The notes under the pieces: generated by a model
Seen by the model: only the letters and a program-made list of their open reading frames with translations
What the model was told of the DNA's origin: nothing
The model's database searches: none
Made by a program: the position numbers and the translations under genes
NCBI GenBank assembly: GCA_034190875.2
Contig: CM067348.1
Location: forward strand, 11,875,935-11,939,934
Direction: 5' to 3'
Source of the DNA: Urechis unicinctus
Lineage: Eukaryota > Annelida > Polychaeta > Xenopneusta > Urechidae
DNA: 64,000 nt
In this document: piece after piece, positions 52,448-61,827 of the stretch
How positions within the stretch are numbered: the first letter of the stretch is position 1
Layout: each line of letters opens with the position of its first letter

Positions 52448-53260
52448 CTATATATCAAGTTCAATTAGGAGTGAAGCTACAGACCAAGTCGCCCCTCTGT
52501 TTTGTGTGGTTGTATAAAAGTTAATAACGTTGCCTTGTTCTAGCTGTAAAGGCTGGTCTAAAGTTATTACAACAGCCCGTTGGTTAGCAGGCTTACTTAT
52601 TCCTACCACTTGATTCGTTCCATTAATAACAGGAACGACTGCTATAGGACCAGTATCAGCACCAACACCCGAAGACAACCCCATACAAATGATCTTGCCA
52701 TTACATAACATGGTATATCCACAGTCTTGTGAGTCTCGACCCCTAGCCCCATGGCCAAACGACTACTCATATCCTCTGCGAAGAGAACCACTTGCTTCTG
52801 CCCAAATAGTAATGAGATGTTTCGTTTGGGAGTTTATGTGTTCTCTCAGGTCCCTGCGATGCTGTCTGTGTTGTGCATCAACATACTTTTTATTAGCAGC
52901 ATCTTTAGGTGATATTGGGTCTCCCAACAGAACGATTTTATTATCTCCCATTTCAAGGTCTCCGTACATATCATCACCTTGTTTACTAACGCGTGAATTG
53001 GCTGCGGTAGTTACCAGATCTATTGTGTTTTGGTATGACATTGCTTGTCCTCCAGAGGATGGAAGGCCTATCGTAGGAAGTCCCGTGATCATGTTGCCAT
53101 CCATATTAAGATCCCCTTCCATTGTGTCCCCTACAGCACTTATTTTTTTTGAGTCACCAATAGATACATAGGTCTTTGTGGCATATTCCGAGAGGTCGGC
53201 ACCCTGAACAGTGCTTGCCGGTTTTTGCCTAGGTCCATAAATACTCGTTTTTATTGACAT
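52448..53260 (-). pseudogene. Phage-like fibre / receptor-binding protein candidate (in-frame TAG)
   Basis: ATG at 53260-53258, stop TAG at 52450-52448, 270 codons in one frame with an internal TAG at 52765-52763. The N-terminal half has two copies of the tail-fibre repeat: GDTMEGDLNMDGNMITGLP and, about 40 residues on, GDDMYGDLEMGDNKI, each followed by a block ending near SPKDAANKKYVD, as in phage and algal-virus fibres. The C-terminal half, after the stop, is a compact beta-rich domain (QRAVVITLDQPLQLEQGNVI) likely forming the knob. It would project from the capsid vertex to bind cells. Its start overlaps the end of the next upstream gene by 10 bp. Confidence 0.6.
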
Positions 53261-53932
53261 CTTGTAAATTCAAGAACAACGCTAACAGGTAAGTCGTGGT
53301 TATCTAAAAGCCTTCCTTTATTATTGCGTAACTGAACCTTTAACTCATGCACTGTTCCGCTAGTGACACGCTTACAGACAGGATTAGCGATGTTCGTGGT
53401 TACAATATCACCGAAAGAGCCACCCTCTAAGCCAACAACTTCAAGAAGCGTAGTGGGCGCACCATCTAGCATGTTGTGCGTGGTGCTGACTTGATTGAGG
53501 TGAACATAAATTGTGTTAAAGATGCTAAAGTTGATGGGCCGGTCACCTACGTAAGTACCTGAAGGTATCCAACCCCACTGAGGCCGTCAAGACCCAACAT
53601 TGTTAACACTCCGCCTGTTATGTGCGCACCCCCATTGTCTGGAACTGTTAGGGTAATAACCCCATTTACAGCATCAACCTCCAAACCGATACTGGTGTAA
53701 TATGCTCCTGAAGAAGGCTGAAGCTCTAGAGGCCTGGTTTTAATGAAGCATATACTCGCTCTTGTGAAGTCCTTGACCGCCATGCAATGCTCTCGTCTGA
53801 TTCTAGATTGTACCAGCCCACAGTATACGTGATTGACCTTAGGCCAACACATAGATCACCCGCAGTGTTGTCAATAGCTTTTTGTAGGGACACAGCGTCG
53901 CCGCTTTGAACATTAGACAGAGTGTGATACAT
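53251..53932 (-). pseudogene. Penton-like minor capsid candidate (two frameshifts)
   Basis: ATG at 53932-53930. Three minus-strand frames join in order: 53932 to about 53790 (MYHTLSNVQSGDAVSLQKAI), about 53790-53575 (IGLEVDAVNGVITLTVPDNG) and about 53575-53251 (ELKVQLRNNKGRLLDNHDLP, then VSVVLEFTR). Alternating beta-strand composition, the size of about 225 residues and the final RNNKGRLL-D-VSVVLEF block resemble the small jelly-roll vertex proteins next to fibre genes in adintoviruses. No structural search could be run, so the call is tentative. Divergent from the gene starting at 53939. Confidence 0.45.
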
Positions 53933-53938
53933 AGCACT

Positions 53939-55265
53939 ATGAATAAACAAGCCTTTAGTTTCAATAGAAAAGATACATATGAAACGGGCGGGGTGTATCC
54001 AGCCTCATATGGTGTGGGAGATAAACTAACCCGACAAACAATTCAAGTTGTTAACAATGGTGGTACATACACAGCCAAGTTTCCTGATCTATTCAGTAAC
54101 AATAAGGTGCCACCGGTAACAGCGGACAAAGTAGTAAACGATGGTTGACGACTGGTTGACGAATCCAATGCAGTTTTGGCAGAACCAGGTAAACTTTGCA
54201 GTATGGTGTGCAGCATCCGGCTGTGGTGTATCATCCCACGACCACCTCGAGGCTGGGATTCCACTCGTGAAAGCTCTATACACCTTTCACCTTTATTACA
54301 CAGTGCGTCGCCTATTAGCAGAACTGCAAGCGCCTCTACCTCAGGATCATACATATGACCCCTATAACAATACATATGACAAGAGGGCATATGAGAGACT
54401 CTGCACTAACTTTGGTGTTCAACCAAACACAGACTGGCGCCAGAAGGCAACCGTAGCTAATAGTGGTCTTGGTATCTTATATGCACATGATGCGTATGGT
54501 TACGGGAGTGTCGTCAAGGTTGCTGGTCGAAACGTTCGTTATGACCCTACACGGATGGCCTTTGAGGCGGAAAAGGATACAAAGCCAGGTTTTGCTCACG
54601 CGAGTAACCTACAATCCTTTCAGGAGAGAATGGGTGCTGTTTTACATCTAGCACAGGGACCTGAAGCAGACGAGGCCTGGAGTACCTTCATACTGAACAC
54701 GTCTGAGGGTTTTACACAAACCGGCGTTGAGCAAATTAACGACAGCATCAGGACCTATGTATGGGCCATTCTTGAGGCACAGGCACAGACCCGCTCAGAG
54801 ATACTAGGTGTTGGAACGTCCTTTGATGCTCAAAAGCAATTTCAGGACAACGTTGAGGATGCCATCAACTCCCCAGTGGATATTCCGTCATCTATCCGAC
54901 GGTATCAGAACGTCCTCCAGAATGCCTCTTCAAAGGTTGATTATGTGTTTGGAACGGGCCTTTACATGGCTCCGTCTGATATGAGCCTCGCCATTGGAGA
55001 CGTTGCTGGGTACAACAATCTGATAACCATTGCAACTGAGGAGCAGCAGATCGGCAGCAATGCTGATGTCAACTCGGTTCCGGTGATTCCGGATAGAGGA
55101 AGCTTTGACCCTCCGCCAGATACAGATACAGATATGGAACTCCCCTCTCCAGGGCCGGCCCCTATGGACGAGACCGGTCTGCGTAGGGTGCACGAGGATG
55201 AGAAAACCGCTCTTATTATAGGCGGAATCGCTATAGGCTTATCTGTGCTTTGGTTTGCTACGTAG
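53939..55265 (+). pseudogene. Conserved virion-candidate protein with C-terminal membrane anchor (frameshift)
   Basis: ATG at 53939. The first 69 codons (NKQAFSFNRKDTYETGGVYP) end at a TGA near 54147. The next frame, open from ATG 54141, runs 374 codons (WLTNPMQFWQNQVNFAVWCA, CGVSSHDHL) and ends in one membrane segment, TALIIGGIAIGLSVLWFAT, at 55265. The WCA-x-x-GCGVS-x-DHL core is a motif I associate with an uncharacterised protein common in cnidarian and mollusc Polintons, where N-terminal and core parts are joined. The break is therefore probably a one-base shift rather than two overlapping genes. The gene overlaps the convergent gene at 55239 by 27 bp. Confidence 0.55.
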
Positions 55266-55916
55266 TAAATCACGGAGTATCAGGAGGATAACTCCCCCCA
55301 CTGCCACAGCTGCGGCCCATACATGTTCTGCCATCCAACCAGTCACCTTTGCAGCTGACGTAAGCAGCCATGATACGATGGAGCCAATGATTCCTGGAAG
55401 GGCAGCTGCCACCTTACCGGCTAGGCTCTTCAGGACGTTTGCCAAGGAGTTCAGCTGTTTTTTAATCCATTCCTTTAAACCAGGCGTATCAGCTGGTGTC
55501 GGCGTTGGTGCCGGGGTTGGACTAGTGCTCCCTCCGCCCGTCAAAGTAACTACCAGTGTCGAGATTGCCAATCCAATCGCAGTTAGTATGGAGGCTATTG
55601 TTATACCCTGCTCTCGGAACAGAGTGCGTACACGCTCAGCTAGCGTTGTGTCCTCGTTAAGAAGTCTGTTGATCGTTTCCCTGATGCGGTTAATTTGGGT
55701 TCGCAGACGTTCACGGTTTACAGAGGCAGCCTCAACACGGACACGCCGCAGGTCCTGCAGCTCTGCAAGCTCATTTGCTTGGAATCTCCATGCTCGACTA
55801 TCACCCCTCCCTTCCTCCTTCAGGCTTGCCATTTTAGCTTTCCGATGTTTTATATCCCTTTCTATCTCAGTTATCTTAGCTAGGTTGTTGACCAGCTCAC
55901 CCCTCTGGATCTGCAT
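55239..55916 (-). CDS. Conserved coiled-coil plus membrane protein of invertebrate Polintons
   Basis: 225 residues, intact, ATG 55916-55914. Residues 1-105: charged coiled coil (ITEIERDIKHRKAKMASLKE ... INRIRETINRLLNEDTTLAE). Residues about 108-133: first hydrophobic segment in FREQGITIASILTAIGLAIS. A Pro/Thr linker follows (TSPTPAPTPTPADTPG), then an amphipathic helix with KEWIKKQLNSLANVLKSLAG, and at the end a Gly/Ala/Val-rich membrane segment and a basic tail. The EQGITIASILTAIG block is highly recurrent in aquatic-invertebrate proteins of unknown function. The layout recalls membrane-active virion proteins, but the role is unknown. It starts 7 bp after the gene at 55924-56562. Confidence 0.6.
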   Translation of the reverse strand: MQIQRGELVNNLAKITEIERDIKHRKAKMASLKEEGRGDSRAWRFQANELAELQDLRRVRVEAASVNRERLRTQINRIRETINRLLNEDTTLAERVRTLFREQGITIASILTAIGLAISTLVVTLTGGGSTSPTPAPTPTPADTPGLKEWIKKQLNSLANVLKSLAGKVAAALPGIIGSIVSWLLTSAAKVTGWMAEHVWAAAVAVGGVILLILRDLLRSKPKHR

Positions 55917-55923
55917 AGCCTTG

Positions 55924-56562
55924 TCAAGCCCTATAAGCTCTGAGTGGTAGTTCGTTGTCTGTTTGTGTACCTAGGTCTTCTATGGCGTTATGAACGCCCT
56001 CTATGAAGCTTGTTTCTTCCACACCACCTTGCTCTGTCATGGCTTCGTGGCTGCTCATTTCTAACTTTGGAAGTGCAGCTTCCGCTTTAGCAGCAGCTTG
56101 GTCAACGCCTTGTAGGGCTTTTGCTGCAATGGTGGATAGTTCAGGGGTAACTCCAAGAGCCCGAGCAAGCTGTGTACCACCGTAATCTAGAATACTCCTA
56201 GGAGAGAGGAATTTGTTGGCATTGTTCTTCCATGTCAGAAGCTTCCATTCTCGGCCCCACTTAACCCAAAGGTCACCTTGTTGAGACGATCTAAACTCCA
56301 GAGTGGCCTGCAGCCCATGCTTAGACACTGCCTTCTCCCACCTCGTAACTAAGACTTCAGTTTCTTCTATGGAACCCACCTGATCTTCTGTTAACCCCGC
56401 GGGCATTTCAGTAATAGCCCAAGGTGGAATAATCGTACTCGACGTATCTAAAGTTTCGTCAATCAGGTTAGTCTCCTCATCATCAAAGTTAGTCTCATTC
56501 CTCTCCCATCCCATAGCCCCCTCCTTATCTTCATCGTCAAATCCTTGGTTATCAAACTCCAT
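55924..56562 (-). CDS. Conserved Polinton-associated protein, unknown function
   Basis: 212 residues, intact, ATG 56562-56560. The acidic N-terminus (about 60 residues rich in Asp/Glu) leads to a central globular part with GDLWVKWGREWKLLTWKNN and FLSPRSILDYGGTQLARALG, then an Ala-rich helix. A family with the same central block recurs beside invertebrate Polinton capsid genes. It is divergent from the major capsid gene, with 40 bp between start codons, which must hold both promoters. Confidence 0.55.
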   Translation of the reverse strand: MEFDNQGFDDEDKEGAMGWERNETNFDDEETNLIDETLDTSSTIIPPWAITEMPAGLTEDQVGSIEETEVLVTRWEKAVSKHGLQATLEFRSSQQGDLWVKWGREWKLLTWKNNANKFLSPRSILDYGGTQLARALGVTPELSTIAAKALQGVDQAAAKAEAALPKLEMSSHEAMTEQGGVEETSFIEGVHNAIEDLGTQTDNELPLRAYRA

Positions 56563-56602
56563 GTATGTGTGTTAAAGATATAATTGTAATTAAGCATTCA
56601 AC
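56563..56602. promoter_or_regulatory. 40-bp divergent promoter between the 56562 (-) gene and the capsid gene
   Basis: AT-rich (TATGTGTGTTAAAGATATAA core). It must drive both the minus-strand gene and the major capsid gene; no virus-specific box was identified. Confidence 0.35.
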
Positions 56603-57898
56603 ATGACGAGTACTTACGGACGCAAACTAAACCCACACCGCCGGATACGTGAACCGCTCGGGGTAAAGGGCGTGAGACAGTCTGTAGTCGTTACAAACAA
56701 TCCAAGCACTATTGACCAGAACCAACAACTGCTGGTTTGCTTCCCCAATCTAGACGCAGACGACGTCATTGTCCCAGGGACAGCACGGCTGGCCTTTACA
56801 ATCACGCTGACCTCGACTGATGTTAACCGCAGCGTTGTGCAAAACCTGGGTCGCGCCGTGGTTAAGAAAATGACAATCAAGATTTCTGGCAATGAGGTCA
56901 TGTCTATTGATGACAGCGATGTGTACCACTGTTACCACGACTTGTGGCGGACTGCACAGGAGAGACAGGGCCTCCTGTATCAGGGCATTGACACATCAGA
57001 TGACAGAAACGCAACTAAGATACGAGTGGGGTCAGGAGACAAGGTTGAGACCGAGGAAGAGGACAAGGTGGTAGCCGATGTGTATGGTAACAGGTTCTAC
57101 GTTCCGCTTGACTTTGAACTCCTCGAGAGCCACATGCCATTCTACCAGAGTGCGCTTAGTGACAGACTGGAATACGAGCTCACATTCAACGACTACAACC
57201 GCGTGATTCACGCAACAGGCGACACCGCTGCAAGCTACAAAATTGATGGCATATCGCTGGAGTATGACATGGTTACCCAAACAGAGTTGGCCCGCATGAT
57301 ACGCACCCAGTACACAGGTCGACTCTCGATTCTGTATGACCGTGTTCTTCGTCACAGGAAGCTTGTATACAATAAAAGAGATACACTGTGGAACATCAAC
57401 CTGAACGTGCTGGCTCGCAGCATGAAGTGCATCCTACTGCTCTTTGAAGACCCGACCAACTCCTCATTCGCTAGGAAAACAGAGGTGTTCTACAACCCAA
57501 AGATTACAAAAGTTGAGGTGACCATTGAGGGCATCCCCAACCAACTCTATGCCCAAGGCATGCGTGGCTACCAGCAGTGGGATGAGGTGAAGAAGGCCTT
57601 TGCAGCAACGAGTAAACGAGACCCCAGTGTAGCAATAGCTTCAAAAGACTTGGCATTGTCAGACGTGTCCCTAGGAGAGTACCTAACCAGTAAGTATGCT
57701 CTGTGGCTCGACTTAAGGACGAGTGATGACGACCAGCTGCACGGTAGTGGCAGGGCTGTGGAGAATGCGTCTGAGGGCATCACCATACAGATCACAAAAA
57801 AGGCAGAGGCGGCGGGCGCATTGAACGTTTATATGTATATTGTAATGGATGCACAGCTTAACATTAAAGATGGCAGGTTCATCAGCGCAGTCTACTAA
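56603..57898 (+). CDS. Major capsid protein (double jelly-roll, hexon-like)
   Basis: 431 residues, uninterrupted, ATG 56603. Size, beta-rich composition and blocks such as FYVPLDFELLESHMPFYQSA, DRLEYELTFNDYNRVI and VTIEGIPNQLYAQGM match the Polinton/adintovirus double-jelly-roll capsid protein, which trimerises into pseudo-hexagonal capsomers. The first jelly roll covers roughly residues 30-210, the second 220-430. The gene sits directly before the packaging ATPase, as is usual in the PRD1-adenovirus lineage, and overlaps it by 29 bp. It is one of the few large genes of this element without any lesion. Confidence 0.85.
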   Translation: MTSTYGRKLNPHRRIREPLGVKGVRQSVVVTNNPSTIDQNQQLLVCFPNLDADDVIVPGTARLAFTITLTSTDVNRSVVQNLGRAVVKKMTIKISGNEVMSIDDSDVYHCYHDLWRTAQERQGLLYQGIDTSDDRNATKIRVGSGDKVETEEEDKVVADVYGNRFYVPLDFELLESHMPFYQSALSDRLEYELTFNDYNRVIHATGDTAASYKIDGISLEYDMVTQTELARMIRTQYTGRLSILYDRVLRHRKLVYNKRDTLWNINLNVLARSMKCILLLFEDPTNSSFARKTEVFYNPKITKVEVTIEGIPNQLYAQGMRGYQQWDEVKKAFAATSKRDPSVAIASKDLALSDVSLGEYLTSKYALWLDLRTSDDDQLHGSGRAVENASEGITIQITKKAEAAGALNVYMYIVMDAQLNIKDGRFISAVY

Positions 57899-58485
57899 GT
57901 TTACATTTCCAGATGGTCCCTGTTCGGCAATTTTTTGTGGGCAGACAGGATGTGGGAAAACCGCATTCATCCTCGACCTACTTGAAGGGCCCTTCTTCGG
58001 TGACTTCGAGCATATTGTAATCCTCTGCCCTACCATACGTTTCAACGAGGCCATGGGTGTGGGATGATTCAGAGGTGTACGTGGTTGATCCAGGGGAGCG
58101 GCTACATGACCACCTGAGGGCTTTCTACCATTGTTTTAAGGGCGAGCCAACCCTGTACATTATTGATGACTGTTCCGCAACAAAGGCCCTAACCAAGAAG
58201 AAAGACATGTTATCCGAACTGGCTTTTAGCGGCCGCCATGCTCAGCAAAGTGTCAGGGTCCTCAGCCAAAAGTACAACTCTGTGCTGAAGGACTTACGTG
58301 AGCAGACTCGCTGGATGGTGCTCTTTCACACCAAGGACCGTGACTCGTTGGAAGACGCCTTACGTGAAAATGATGTAATTCAAACAAAGGAGGAACGTGC
58401 AACAGTACGCCAACTACTAGCAAAGACCAAGCACGCAAAACTGCTGCTGAAGACTGATCAGCCTACTGCATATGCCGTCGATTGA
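57870..58485 (+). pseudogene. Genome-packaging ATPase, FtsK/HerA (A32) type (frameshift)
   Basis: Probable start ATG 57870 (MAGSSAQS), inside the end of the capsid gene. Walker A is GQTGCGKT (near residue 30). After ILCPTIRFNEAMG the frame shifts near 58060; the following frame (from about 58057) has the Walker B strand PTLYIIDDCSA (near 58150) and a sensor-like region with FHTKDRDSLEDAL. At about 205 residues in total it is the short single-domain A32-like ATPase that pumps DNA into the preformed capsid. Apart from the one-base shift the gene is complete. Its end overlaps the next start by 14 bp. Confidence 0.85.
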
Positions 58486-59143
58486 AGTGATATTGGCCTT
58501 GATAGCAACCGCTGCCTCAGTAATCAATTTAGGTTTCTTCATCTGGGTAGCGGTGCAGTATTTTGAAGCTCGAAGGTGTATACGTATATTCATGGATCCT
58601 GATACCATTATTGATAAACTCATTGAACAGGACTCGACTAGCTTAGTGGAGACAAAGTCTGGGGGAGCGGAACCTAGTTGCACCCCTGGTGTAGATATGT
58701 CTTCTAAGAGAGATAGGCTTGCTGCCGTCATAGCCGGCGGTCAGGCCCGTCAGTACCTTGGTTTGGAGTGCATTACAATTGACCAGGTTGAATCAATGTC
58801 TGATGAAGAGATCATAAAGCTGTATGTGAGATACGAGGCTTGTCTAGGCGCTAGCATGACGCGCACTCTAGGTCAATCATTGCTACAGCTATACTCAGGT
58901 ATTGCTTGTATGTTTCTACCAATCCCACCAGAACACCAGCCAAGGCTAATTACAGACCTCGAGACGGACCCGTTTGTTGGACACGCGCTAAGCACTGCCA
59001 CTTGTGAGCTATATCATCGCTATGGTATGTTTTTAGCTCCCTTAACTGCGGCTTTAACAACAGTTAAGCACTGTCAATTTGGAAAAACAAGCACCGAAAC
59101 AACAGGGGCCGGTGGAGAGGAAGACACCACTTCCTTGCTATAG
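58472..59143 (+). CDS. Conserved Polinton-associated protein with N-terminal membrane segment
   Basis: 223 residues, intact. Residues 4-28 form one hydrophobic segment (VILALIATAASVINLGFFIW), then a Ser/Gly-rich linker and a helical domain (about residues 90-200) containing EEIIKLYVRYEACLGASMTR and FLPIPPEHQPRLITDLETD. The family recurs directly after the ATPase in invertebrate Polintons. A virion membrane or scaffold role is only a guess. ATG 58472 lies within the ATPase end. Confidence 0.5.
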   Translation: MPSIEVILALIATAASVINLGFFIWVAVQYFEARRCIRIFMDPDTIIDKLIEQDSTSLVETKSGGAEPSCTPGVDMSSKRDRLAAVIAGGQARQYLGLECITIDQVESMSDEEIIKLYVRYEACLGASMTRTLGQSLLQLYSGIACMFLPIPPEHQPRLITDLETDPFVGHALSTATCELYHRYGMFLAPLTAALTTVKHCQFGKTSTETTGAGGEEDTTSLL

Positions 59144-59238
59144 TATGTGTTTAACTCCGCTATAGCATGTGCTTAGCTACGCTATAACAGGTTCTTACTA
59201 AGAGCTGTCAATTGGACAAATAAATTTAATAAGTAAAC

Positions 59239-59622
59239 ATGGAAGAAACAAACACGAATCAAGGGGAGACAACACCGGTGGAGATAACGTCAGTGACAAA
59301 AAACGCTAAAAGGGTTGCGGCAGGACGAAAGGGTGCTGCAGCTCGAAAAGCCAATCAAAATAAGCTTCTGAGAGAGCTCCGAGAGGCTAAGGCAGCGCTT
59401 ACAGATGGTAGAGACGAAGCTGTTGAGCCAATAGCAATGAGCAAACCTCCGGAAAGGTGGGCATAGCCAACATGGGCTGCACCTTTGGTTGTCGGCGGTG
59501 TTGGCGTGTTTGGACTAGCATTGTATTCCTACAGGCACCAGATGGTAGCCTCACACCCTAAACAGGTTGTGGTACAAAAGCCTCTGGACGATCATTTAAA
59601 GGATCCGTTTTATATGGAATAA
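59239..59622 (+). pseudogene. Small basic protein plus membrane segment, split by an in-frame TAG
   Basis: From ATG 59239 the frame encodes a basic Ala/Lys/Arg-rich helix (KRVAAGRKGAAARKANQNKL) and stops at TAG 59464-59466. The same frame stays open afterwards: TWAAPLVVGGVGVFGLALYS (a membrane segment), then a short polar tail to TAA 59620-59622. Related Polinton proteins combine a basic helix and a single membrane span, so the TAG probably interrupts one gene of about 127 codons. Basic character and membrane span suggest a DNA-condensing or virion membrane protein; unproven. Confidence 0.55.
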
Positions 59623-59623
59623 G

Positions 59624-59863
59624 ATGACAACACCAATTACTGATGGAAAAATGCTCATCAACGCTCTGTACCACGGCGTAGTTGTTTCCGGTATTTCAAT
59701 AGGTTATGCCAAGCTTGCTAAGATGGCTCTGGGTGGTGGGGTGCCACGTCTTGATTTCACCCCACGGGACCTGGCTATGGTTGTTGCCGATGTATCACTA
59801 GCTATGTCCACAAAGGATATGCTAATTAAACAAGGAATCTTACCAGTTGATATACTGAAGTAA
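59624..59863 (+). CDS. Small conserved Polinton protein (79 residues)
   Basis: Intact. Starts one base after the previous stop. Hydrophobic N-terminal two thirds (NALYHGVVVSGISIGYAKLA, weak membrane segment) and a conserved end with AMSTKDMLIKQGILPVDILK. The final block recurs in small proteins next to Polinton capsid clusters. Function unknown. Its stop overlaps the next start (TAATG at 59861-59865). Confidence 0.55.
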   Translation: MTTPITDGKMLINALYHGVVVSGISIGYAKLAKMALGGGVPRLDFTPRDLAMVVADVSLAMSTKDMLIKQGILPVDILK

Positions 59864-60285
59864 TGGCCGCACTCGCGCTACTTGTTGGGGGTGCTCTTGT
59901 TAACGCCCTTGCATTCTCTGGGAGCAACTTTTTATTCTCTAAATTACAAGACAGCCAAGTGGACGCGGAACGTAAACGTCATGATATGGCAATCGAGCAG
60001 CTTCAATCTGCTCAGGCAGCATGGGCCAAGAAGAGAACTGAGCGTTTAGACTTCATCAATGAGCAACTGCGCCTCCAGGGACATGCCGAGCATACTTTTA
60101 GGGATGCGGACGAGGCTATGCGTGAGTAATCCCTGATTACGAATAAAACCGTCGACCCGTTGGGCTCTGAGCCGCAGCTTTCAGACTTCTAAGAGCCCTC
60201 ACATGAACAGAGGGGGCGTGAGGTGGCGTTCGTTATACTGGGTATGGCTGCGACTGAGCTGGTTGCATACAGGCTTGCTAAGTAG
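59863..60285 (+). pseudogene. Conserved Polinton protein, two in-frame TAA stops
   Basis: From ATG 59863: a short hydrophobic N-terminus (ALLVGGALVNALAFSGSNFL), a charged coiled coil (DAERKRHDMAIEQLQSAQAA, KKRTERLDFINEQLR) and DADEAMRE before TAA 60127-60129. The frame continues with DPLGSEPQLSDF, another TAA (60190-60192), then EVAFVILGMAATELVAYRLA and TAG 60283-60285. As I recall the family, the coiled coil, the PEPQLSDFY block and a final membrane segment belong to one protein of about 140 residues, with Tyr at both stop positions. The first part alone (88 residues) may still be made. Confidence 0.55.
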
Positions 60286-60315
60286 GTTATTTGGAGCCTC
60301 AAGCGTTTACTGTAT

Positions 60316-61304
60316 ATGGATCGTCGCATGCAAAAGATCTACTATAGTCCTAAGGGCTACTGGAAAGGCATAACAGCTATCAAGAAGCTTGCAACAGAAG
60401 CGAGGGTTTCTGAGGAAGTTGCAAGGGGGTGGCTAACAAAGCAAGCTATATGGCAAATCTATCTGCCAGTGCCAAAACACATTCCCAGACCAAAGTTTGA
60501 TGTCCCTGTCCCTAATGAGGTGCACCAAGCCGATCTCTTATTTCTTCCTCATGATGTTGTGAAGCGCCGCACTTACAAGTATGCCCTAACATTGGTTGAT
60601 GTGGCTACAAAACGGCTGAGCCATTGACTACAAAAGAGGCTAAGGAGGTCGCAGGTGCACTCGAGAGGATATACAAGCGAGGACCGCTGGGGTGGCCTAA
60701 ACTACTTCAGGTGGACCCCGGACAGGAGTTTATGGGTGCAGCGAATCAGCTGTTAGAAAAACATGGAGTATCAGTCAGACGTGGCCGTGTGAATATCCAT
60801 CGAGATCAGGGTATAGTGGAACACTTTAACCGAACCCTGGCTGAGTGACTCTTTGGTCACCAGTATGCCGTAGAGTTAAGGGATACTGGAAAACGATCGA
60901 CTGAGTGGGTTTCTCGGCTGCAGGCTGTAGTCTCTGCGATAAATAATGAGGTGACCCGCTTGACTGGAAAAAAACCTAAAGATGCTATAAAGGCAAAACG
61001 AGTTGCACAAAAGCCATCTGCAGTCGTACCAGGGCGCCCTCTGGGGGTCAAAGAGCAAAAGCTTCCCTCTGATGTTGGCGTTCGCTACCTCTACCAGCCT
61101 GGTTAAGCAGAGCAAGACCAGCGTCGGCGGGCCACTGACCCTGTGTGATCACTCAATGTTTACCGGATTGGAAGCTCTGTCACTAAATCTGGTGAACCTG
61201 TACTATACTATTTGTTGGATGGACCTCTCTGTGGCTTTGTAAAGGAGGAGTTGCTTGTGGTGCCGTCCAATACCAAGTTGCCGCCAGACGGTATTATCAA
61301 TTAG
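60316..61304 (+). pseudogene. Retroviral-type integrase (DDE), two frameshifts and one stop
   Basis: The frame starts at ATG 60316 with an N-terminal helical DNA-binding part (IKKLATEARVSEEVARGWLT). The RNase-H-fold core shows all three catalytic acids: Asp in HQADLLFLP (near 60530), Asp in LQVDPGQEF (near 60715) and Glu in GIVEHFNRTL (near 60820), the last two about 35 residues apart. The C-terminal part contains RRATDPVWS and VLYYLLDGPLCGFVKEELLV. Lesions: frameshift near 60600, TGA at 60846-60848, frameshift near 61104. Polinton integrases insert the linear element into host DNA with about 6-bp target duplications; this copy cannot encode a full enzyme. Confidence 0.85.
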
Positions 61305-61330
61305 ACTAATAGATATCTATATATATAACA

Positions 61331-61645
61331 ATGGTAGGATTTGACAATAAGTGCCCATGGATATTACTCGGGAAGAAAGACCCCTGTAACAGGCCCTGTA
61401 CGCAAGAGCAAGAGTTTTGTAATTTACACAGATATAAGATAAAACATGGTGTCATTAATCGTCTTTGTACGGGTTGTCAGAAGGCTATAAAAAATAATAA
61501 GGTAGGATTGTGTATGGATTGTGGGGTCGATAAAGTCAACCACAGTCGTCTTCGTCAAAAGAAAAAAAATGCTTCACAACGGCCTATAGCTGGGGACACT
61601 GACTCGCCAGTCGACGCCACTGAACGGAGATTCCCCACTGAATAA
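61331..61645 (+). CDS. Small zinc-ribbon protein of Polintons
   Basis: 104 residues, intact. Two Cys/His clusters: CPWILLGKKDPCNRPC with CNLH, and CTGCQ...CMDCG, consistent with two zinc sites. The C-terminus is basic then acidic. Similar short proteins with a CPW/CPY start occur near the integrase or polymerase in invertebrate Polintons and may be transcription regulators; function unproven. Confidence 0.55.
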   Translation: MVGFDNKCPWILLGKKDPCNRPCTQEQEFCNLHRYKIKHGVINRLCTGCQKAIKNNKVGLCMDCGVDKVNHSRLRQKKKNASQRPIAGDTDSPVDATERRFPTE

Positions 61646-61827
61646 AAATAGAAATCTTGTGGCGCTGTCAACAACATGGTTTGGCGGTCAGGCCTATGTG
61701 CGACGAAGCGTGGCACCTTGTCAGAGACGGGTGTTTACTGCGTAGGTCAAAGTCCCCTCGCTGTATTGTCATTGCCTTTTGTGTATCAACGAATTCTCTT
61801 TTAGACTAATGGAACGGTATAGTAAAC
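61646..61827 (+). promoter_or_regulatory. Intergenic gap before PolB
   Basis: The longest non-coding gap in the right half of the provirus (182 bp); probably holds the PolB promoter. No motif identified. Confidence 0.3.

Noticed and set aside
55255..55950. 231-codon plus-strand frame
   Set aside because: Antisense shadow of the conserved coiled-coil/membrane gene at 55239-55916.
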